From positions 1-11,320 of the forward strand of contig JAPLMV010000265.1 in NCBI GenBank assembly GCA_026386835.1: a DNA stretch of 11,320 nt, in the 5' to 3' direction. This stretch comes from Planctomycetota bacterium. GTDB lineage: Bacteria > Planctomycetota > Phycisphaerae > Sedimentisphaerales > Anaerobacaceae. The notes beneath the pieces were generated by a model, which made no database searches, had not been told where the DNA came from, and saw nothing but the letters and a program-made list of their open reading frames with translations. Position 1 is the stretch's first letter. Every line of letters starts with the position of its first letter. Position numbers and translations under genes: made by a program. Below are positions 7,058 to 11,320 of this stretch, piece after piece.

Positions 7058-8818
7058 TTAGCCCGTCTGTTCCTTGAGCACACTCTCAACCTGAGAAATT
7101 GCTGCAATTTCCTTGGGTGTAGTTGTGCCTTTGAATATCTTCCTTTTACCGTCGTCCATCAGCGTTTTCATTCCACCTGCCACGGACGCCTGCCGCAATT
7201 CAGTCGTCGGCGCCTTGGCAAATGCCAGCTCCCTTAACTCATTGGTCAGCTCTACCATTTCAAACACGCCTATTCGACCCTTAAAACCGGTCCCCTGACA
7301 TTGGCTGCACCCGGCACCTTTGTATATCGGATGCCGTTTGACGTCCTCAGGCTTGATATTCAGTAATTGTAAATAATATGGATCTGGGTCGTCATCCACT
7401 ACCTTGCAATTCTTGCAGATAACACGAACCAGCCGCTGCGCCATAATGGCCTGTATAGAGCTTGCCACAAGAAAAGGCTTGACGCCCATATCTATCAATC
7501 GAGTAATTGCACTCACCGCATCGTTGGTATGCAGTGTGCTGAAAACAAGGTGACCGGTAAGAGCTGCCTGAATCGCAATATCCGCCACAATCCCGTCTCG
7601 AATTTCGCCGACCAGTATGATGTTCGGTGCCTGTCGCAGCATCGCCCTTAGAATCATGTCAAATGACAGCCCGATTTCATCTCGTATCTGGCACTGATTT
7701 ATCCCTGGAAAATTGTATTCAACAGGGTCCTCTGCTGTAATAATTTTCTTGTCCGACTTGTTAAGCTCCAGCAACGCCGCATAAAGAGTTGTGGTTTTAC
7801 CGCTTCCGGTAGGACCCGTTACAAGAAAAATGCCGTTGGGTCTTTTGATTATCTTCTGAAATCTTTCATAGTCGTCCTGCTCAAAACCAAGCGCCTGAAT
7901 GCCGATGTTCACCGCATCGGGACGCAAAATTCTCAATACCATGCTTTCCCCGTGATTACCTGGAAGTGCTGACACACGAAAGTCAATATCCTTGCCGCCT
8001 ATCTCACGCTTGATTCTGCCGTCCTGTGGAAGCCGTCTCTCAGCAATATCCATTCCAGACAGAATCTTGAATCGAGTAAGCACCGGAGCCTGCATATTCT
8101 TCGGTATATTGTCCTTTTCAAGGCATACCCCGTCAACTCGATATCGAACACGCACCCTGTCCGCCATCGGTTCAACATGAATATCGCTTGCCCGCATATA
8201 GTAGGCATTATCAATTATCAAATTCACTAATCGCACCACAGGACCTTCGTCGCTGCCGCTATCCGCCTGAATACGAAGTGCCGCCGCCTGCAATTCGTGA
8301 CCTGCCTCTGCAAGCTCAGCAGCCGTCGCATCGATACTGTGTTTTAGCCGGTCATCATCTTCTTTCCTGGTCTTGTCAAACGAGTCCTGAATATAACCCC
8401 GGATTCTCGAAGGATTTGCCACATGGCAGTCTAACTCAACATTAGAACGAAATCTTATCGCATCCATCATGTCCAGGTCAAGCGGATCGCTGATAATCAC
8501 TTTCAATCTGCCGTGCTCCATCCCCAGCGGCAGCACATTATACTTCTTTATCAAATCCTCAGGGATAAGTTTCCTCGCATCTTCTGGTATGGTAACCTGA
8601 TCCAGATTTACATATTTGAGTTCAAATTGTTTGGCAATCGCCTTGGTGAGAGTTTCCTCATCCACCAGCCCGCGTTCAATAAGTATCTGGCCAAGCCGCT
8701 TCTTGGTGCTTTGAGATGTTTTTATGGCATCGATGATCGCCTGCTTTTCAACCAAGCCGGCCTTGTAAAGTATTTCACCTAATTGTCTGCGCTTTTTAGC
8801 CATATCTGCCCAGTGCAT
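7058..8818 (-). CDS. pilB: Type IV pilus assembly ATPase PilB
   Basis: This 586-residue cytoplasmic motor polymerises pilins. Two MshEN-like motifs lie at about 12-36 (QLGEILYKAG...) and 41-64 (RLGQILIERG...IAKQ); the second fits the c-di-GMP-binding consensus better. After a linker near 150-195, the core carries Walker A GPTGSGKT (335-342), Asp box TAEDPVEY, Walker B IILVGEIRD with Glu405, and His box TGHLVFSTLHTNDA. Cys468/471 and Cys504/507 form the zinc site of assembly ATPases. The first ATG has a weak site (GGA, 4 nt away). Met6 at 8803 begins MAKKRRQLGEIL, a more typical family start, so the true start may be there. It leads the pilB-pilT pair and sits just downstream of a strong promoter. 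The pilB name rests on adjacency to pilT; GspE is the alternative. Confidence 0.95.
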   Translation of the reverse strand: MHWADMAKKRRQLGEILYKAGLVEKQAIIDAIKTSQSTKKRLGQILIERGLVDEETLTKAIAKQFELKYVNLDQVTIPEDARKLIPEDLIKKYNVLPLGMEHGRLKVIISDPLDLDMMDAIRFRSNVELDCHVANPSRIRGYIQDSFDKTRKEDDDRLKHSIDATAAELAEAGHELQAAALRIQADSGSDEGPVVRLVNLIIDNAYYMRASDIHVEPMADRVRVRYRVDGVCLEKDNIPKNMQAPVLTRFKILSGMDIAERRLPQDGRIKREIGGKDIDFRVSALPGNHGESMVLRILRPDAVNIGIQALGFEQDDYERFQKIIKRPNGIFLVTGPTGSGKTTTLYAALLELNKSDKKIITAEDPVEYNFPGINQCQIRDEIGLSFDMILRAMLRQAPNIILVGEIRDGIVADIAIQAALTGHLVFSTLHTNDAVSAITRLIDMGVKPFLVASSIQAIMAQRLVRVICKNCKVVDDDPDPYYLQLLNIKPEDVKRHPIYKGAGCSQCQGTGFKGRIGVFEMVELTNELRELAFAKAPTTELRQASVAGGMKTLMDDGKRKIFKGTTTPKEIAAISQVESVLKEQTG

Positions 8819-8826
8819 TCATTCCG

Positions 8827-8847
8827 TTTTGCCAACCCCCGGCAAAA
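8827..8847 (-). other. Hairpin in the predicted pilB 5' leader
   Basis: TTTTGCC and GGCAAAA are perfect 7-bp inverted repeats around a 7-nt loop (GGGGGTT on the minus strand). The hairpin lies between the promoter and the pilB ATG, and the predicted transcript start (about 8845) falls at its outer edge. It would therefore sit at the very 5' end of the message, where it could affect stability or initiation. No T tract follows, so it is not an intrinsic terminator. Confidence 0.55.
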
Positions 8848-8851
8848 TCGT

Positions 8852-8880
8852 ATTGTAGCATTTTTAACATCCTAAGTCAA
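8852..8880 (-). promoter_or_regulatory. Strong sigma70-type promoter for pilB-pilT
   Basis: TTGACT (8875-8880) and TACAAT (8852-8857) are separated by exactly 17 nt on the minus strand. A TG one base before the -10 (TGCTACAAT) gives an extended -10. Each hexamer matches the consensus at five of six positions (TTGACt, TAcAAT). The -35 box overlaps the cinA stop codon (TGA at 8877-8879). Predicted start is near 8845, about 27 nt before the first pilB ATG. It implies that the pilus genes are transcribed independently of the housekeeping block. Confidence 0.75.
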
Positions 8881-10115
8881 GTTTTCAATCTCAATCTGAC
8901 CATATTCAACGCCGTTTGCGCCGTCCGAAATCGTATAAATTCTCTGTCGCCGGAAAATATAAATCGCCTTGTTTCGCAGCCCAGACCGCAATCTACGCTG
9001 ATGTATGCCAATCCGACAGGTTTCTCTTCACTTCCGCCGTCTGGACCGGCTATGCCGGTTATACCGATTGCAAAATCTGTCCCTGCTGTTTTTCGAACTC
9101 CACCAGCCATCGCTGACGCAACTTCCTCACTTACTGCACCGTATGTTTCAATCAATTCCGCCGACACCTCAAGCTCTTTTATTTTAGCGGCGTTGCTATA
9201 AGTAACCAGTCCCTGTAAAAAATATTTGCTTGACCCGGGGATATCGGTGATTAATTTTGCCAGCAGCCCGCCTGTACAGGACTCCGCTGTTGCTATCGTC
9301 TTATGCTGCCTTGCCAACTCCTGCCCGACCACCTCAGCCAAACTCTGCTCACCCATGCCGTAAATCAATTCCCCAAGTATACCTCGCAGCCGCCTTTCAT
9401 CATCCTCAGCCATCTTCAGGGCTTTGCCCTTATCTTCCGCTTCTGCGATAATATGCAGCGTAATCACACCGTAACTGACAGTGCAGTTAATAAGCGGATT
9501 TCTGCCACGCATCATAATATCACCTATCATCTCCGCTATTGTGGATTCACCAGCTCCAAAACATTTCAATTTCTTTACCGCAACCGCCTGCCCCCGGCCA
9601 AATCTCTCAAGCTCCGGTAAAACAGATTCCCTAAACATCTTTTTCATCTCGGACGGCACGCCCGGCATAGCAAAAAATAATTTATCCTTCAACCCAGCCA
9701 TAATCCCAGGCGCTGTCCCAACATCATTTGAAATCGCCTTTGCTCCTGCCGGTATATATGCCTGAATCCTGTTTTTTTCAGGCATCTTCAAATCACGCCT
9801 GACAAAAAAATCCTCTATCTTCTCAAACAGCTCCTCGTGGAATTGTAATTCTCTGCCTAAAAATTTCGCAAACCCCTGCCTGGTTATATCGTCATCCGTC
9901 GGACCCAAACCCCCTGTCATCAAAACCACATCAGTATCGCCTGCCGACAGATTCATCGCCCGTAAAATTGATGAAATATCATCACCGACCGTATAAACAC
10001 CCTCAACAGGTATCCCTATTGAAAATAATTCACCGCTCAGATATGCTGAATTCGTATCGACCGTGTGCCCGTTCAATAGCTCATTGCCCACGCTGATTAT
10101 GCTTGCCTTTTTCAT
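8877..10115 (-). CDS. cinA: CinA family protein, MoCF domain plus NMN deamidase domain
   Basis: The 412 residues match the full two-domain CinA length. Residues 1-170 form the MoCF/COG1058 part, with VGNELLNGHTVDTNS near the start, the loop MTGGLGPTDDD (66-76) and GTAPG (133-137), associated with ADP-ribose pyrophosphatase activity in some members. Residues 255-410 form the PncC domain, which hydrolyses NMN to nicotinic acid mononucleotide and ammonia in pyridine nucleotide recycling. It has the nucleophile Ser279 in TAESCTGG, the VTYSN segment and GITGIAGPDGG. All key motifs are intact. The start is 5 nt after the dehydrogenase stop codon, with AAGG overlapping that stop, so the two share a transcript. 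The enzyme is cytoplasmic. A competence link exists only by name in some bacteria. Confidence 0.95.
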   Translation of the reverse strand: MKKASIISVGNELLNGHTVDTNSAYLSGELFSIGIPVEGVYTVGDDISSILRAMNLSAGDTDVVLMTGGLGPTDDDITRQGFAKFLGRELQFHEELFEKIEDFFVRRDLKMPEKNRIQAYIPAGAKAISNDVGTAPGIMAGLKDKLFFAMPGVPSEMKKMFRESVLPELERFGRGQAVAVKKLKCFGAGESTIAEMIGDIMMRGRNPLINCTVSYGVITLHIIAEAEDKGKALKMAEDDERRLRGILGELIYGMGEQSLAEVVGQELARQHKTIATAESCTGGLLAKLITDIPGSSKYFLQGLVTYSNAAKIKELEVSAELIETYGAVSEEVASAMAGGVRKTAGTDFAIGITGIAGPDGGSEEKPVGLAYISVDCGLGCETRRFIFSGDREFIRFRTAQTALNMVRLRLKT

Positions 10116-10120
10116 AGACC

Positions 10121-11155
10121 TTAAAATTCAATCATCGCCTTAACAACCCCGTCTCGATATCCAGCAACCATATCAAAGGCCTGCTGAGTTTGTTCCAGTT
10201 TGAATCTATGCGTTACCATAAAATCAATCTTAGCTCTGCCTGAAGCTGCCAAATCAATCGCCGCCTGTGTACAACCATTCTGCCTGCGGATGTTTACAAT
10301 GGTAATTTCTTTCCGCCGTGCCTTGCTGATATCGAAAGAAATCCTTTCCACTCGCACAATGCCGATAACTATCAATCTCCCGCCAGGCTTGAGCAGCTCA
10401 ATCCCCTCGTCAATCGTCTCCTGCTCGCCTGCACACTCATAAACAATATCCATACCTGTCGGCTCCCGCTCAAGTATCTCTTTCACAATATCACCTCTCT
10501 CGGGATTTCCTACCCAGGCAGCACCGGCTTTCTCGGCAACCTTCATTCGCTCTTCAACCTTATCAGTCATGTAAATCGACTCCGCCCCCTCCACCCTGGC
10601 GGCAACTAAGCAGCTAAGTCCTATCGGCCCTGACCCGAGAATTGCTGACTTTGCTCCTTTTGGCATCTGCGCCTGCTTAACAGCATACACACCTACCGCA
10701 AACGGCTCGCACAACGCCCCATGCTAAAGACTAATCCTTCCGTTAGTCGGAAAACAGCTCTCTTCCGGCATCACAATATATTCACACAAACAACCGTTGC
10801 CTTCTTTCGGTGTGCCTAAAAACTTTAGATTTCTGCACGTGTTCTCCCTGCCCGCCAGACACTGGTCGCATTTGCCGCACCACGCAGCAGGGTCAACCAC
10901 CACCTGCTCACCGGCACCTACCCTTCTTACGCACTTTCCCGCCGCTTCCACCGTCGCCGAACATTCATGCCCCATTATAAACGGATATTCAACTATCTGC
11001 GAACCGATTCTGCCTGTTTCGTAATAATGCACATCCGAGCCGCAAACCCCAACCCTCTCTATCTTCAGCAGCACCTCATTACCTTTTTTTATCTTCGGCG
11101 CCGGCACATCTCTCATTTCCATCTGCCGAATGCCCGTCAGAACTACTGCCTTCAT
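10121..11155 (-). pseudogene. Zinc-dependent sorbitol/iditol-type dehydrogenase with in-frame amber codon
   Basis: A medium-chain dehydrogenase/reductase frame of 344 codons, normal for the family, is interrupted once by TAG at 10724-10726 (codon 144). Both halves are in the same frame, and homology continues across the stop: FPTNGRISL-stop-HGALCEPFAVGVY aligns with the family's usual 'S-L-x-x-GAL-x-EP' stretch. Catalytic-zinc residues Cys38, His63 and Glu64 and the structural-zinc cysteines 93, 96, 99 and 107 are in the first part. Glu150 (CEP) and the nucleotide motif GSGPIG (174-179) with Asp198, suggesting NAD, are in the second. GVCGSDVHYYxxGRIG resembles sorbitol, xylitol or L-iditol 2-dehydrogenases, which oxidise polyols to ketoses. 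No other lesion is visible. It could be a recent nonsense mutation, a sequencing error, or readthrough. Substrate is uncertain. Confidence 0.85.
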
Positions 11156-11173
11156 AAACCAACCACATCCTTT

Positions 11174-11320
11174 TTAGACATTGAACCTGAAATTAATAAT
11201 GTCCCCGTCCTTAACGACATACTCCTTGCCTTCAAGCCTCGTCTTGCCCGCCGCCTTGACTGCCTTTTCGCTGCCAAGCTCCTTAAGGTCGTTATACCCG
11301 ATGGTCTCGGCACGTATAAA
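11174..11320 (-). CDS. ychF: Redox-regulated ATPase/GTPase YchF, C-terminal fragment
   Basis: The last 48 residues are present and end with TAA at 11174-11176; the rest lies beyond the right edge. The fragment reads FIRAETIGYNDLKELGSEKA, then AAGKTRLEGKEYVVKDGDII, and ends NFRFNV. It matches the very conserved TGS-like C-terminus of YchF/Ola1 (RAET...AGK-x-R-x-EGK-x-Y-x-VKDGD-x-x-NF-x-FNV). YchF is a universally conserved cytosolic P-loop NTPase that binds ribosomes and prefers ATP. The dehydrogenase starts 18 nt downstream of its stop codon, so it may be cotranscribed. The nucleotide-binding part cannot be assessed here. Confidence 0.93.
   Translation of the reverse strand, partial: FIRAETIGYNDLKELGSEKAVKAAGKTRLEGKEYVVKDGDIINFRFNV

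Noticed and set aside
8827..8847. Intrinsic terminator after cinA
   Set aside because: The 7-bp stem is not followed by a T tract on either strand, and it lies downstream of a strong promoter for pilB.
10724..10726. Pyrrolysine or selenocysteine recoding at the interruption in the dehydrogenase
   Set aside because: Selenocysteine uses UGA, not UAG. Pyrrolysine is known mainly from methylamine methyltransferases, no pyl genes are visible, and the position is not catalytic. A point mutation or sequencing error is simpler.

Overview
This 11.3 kb window looks like a chromosomal segment of a planctomycete, most likely of the Phycisphaerae type. That placement is an inference. It rests on a secreted protein with dockerin-like repeats (xDxNxDxxVDxxDxAxxAxxWL style) placed among very large prepilin-type proteins that share a GAQ-x-L-x-EALMG motif. 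Every credible gene lies on the minus strand, so transcription runs from high to low coordinates. Coding density is high and no gap reaches 300 bases. I see no tRNA, rRNA, CRISPR array, transposase or phage gene.

Right end (about 8.9-11.3 kb): a housekeeping block. It holds the C-terminus of the GTPase/ATPase YchF, cut by the window edge, then a zinc-dependent sorbitol/iditol-type dehydrogenase broken by one in-frame amber codon, then cinA. The dehydrogenase and cinA are 5 nt apart and look co-transcribed.

Middle (about 3.9-8.8 kb): the motor section of a type IV pilus / type II secretion machine. A PilB-type assembly ATPase and a PilT retraction ATPase are followed by a 232-nt regulatory gap and a second, divergent PilB/GspE-type ATPase. 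A near-consensus promoter (TTGACT-17-TACAAT) overlaps the cinA stop codon and should start the pilus transcript. A second promoter with a TATAAT box lies before the second ATPase, with a perfect 12-bp palindrome upstream of it. Both assembly ATPases keep tandem motifs resembling the MshEN c-di-GMP-binding consensus.

Left end (1-3.7 kb): an inner-membrane platform protein (PilC/GspF), a 312-residue pseudopilin, a secreted three-repeat dockerin-like protein with a beta-sandwich-like front half, and a second pseudopilin running off the window edge. The two pseudopilins are recognisable paralogues flanking the secreted protein. This suggests a pilus or secretion machine that carries or exports a lineage-specific surface protein. 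Secretin, PilM/N/O and prepilin peptidase genes are not visible here.

Two gaps hold short-period degenerate repeats: five heptamers at 398-432, and CACAGA-type 9/10-mers in inverted arrangement at 3756-3838. The window's most checkable oddities are the amber codon in the dehydrogenase, the duplicated ATPases and pseudopilins around the dockerin protein, and the C9 coding tract in the second ATPase.
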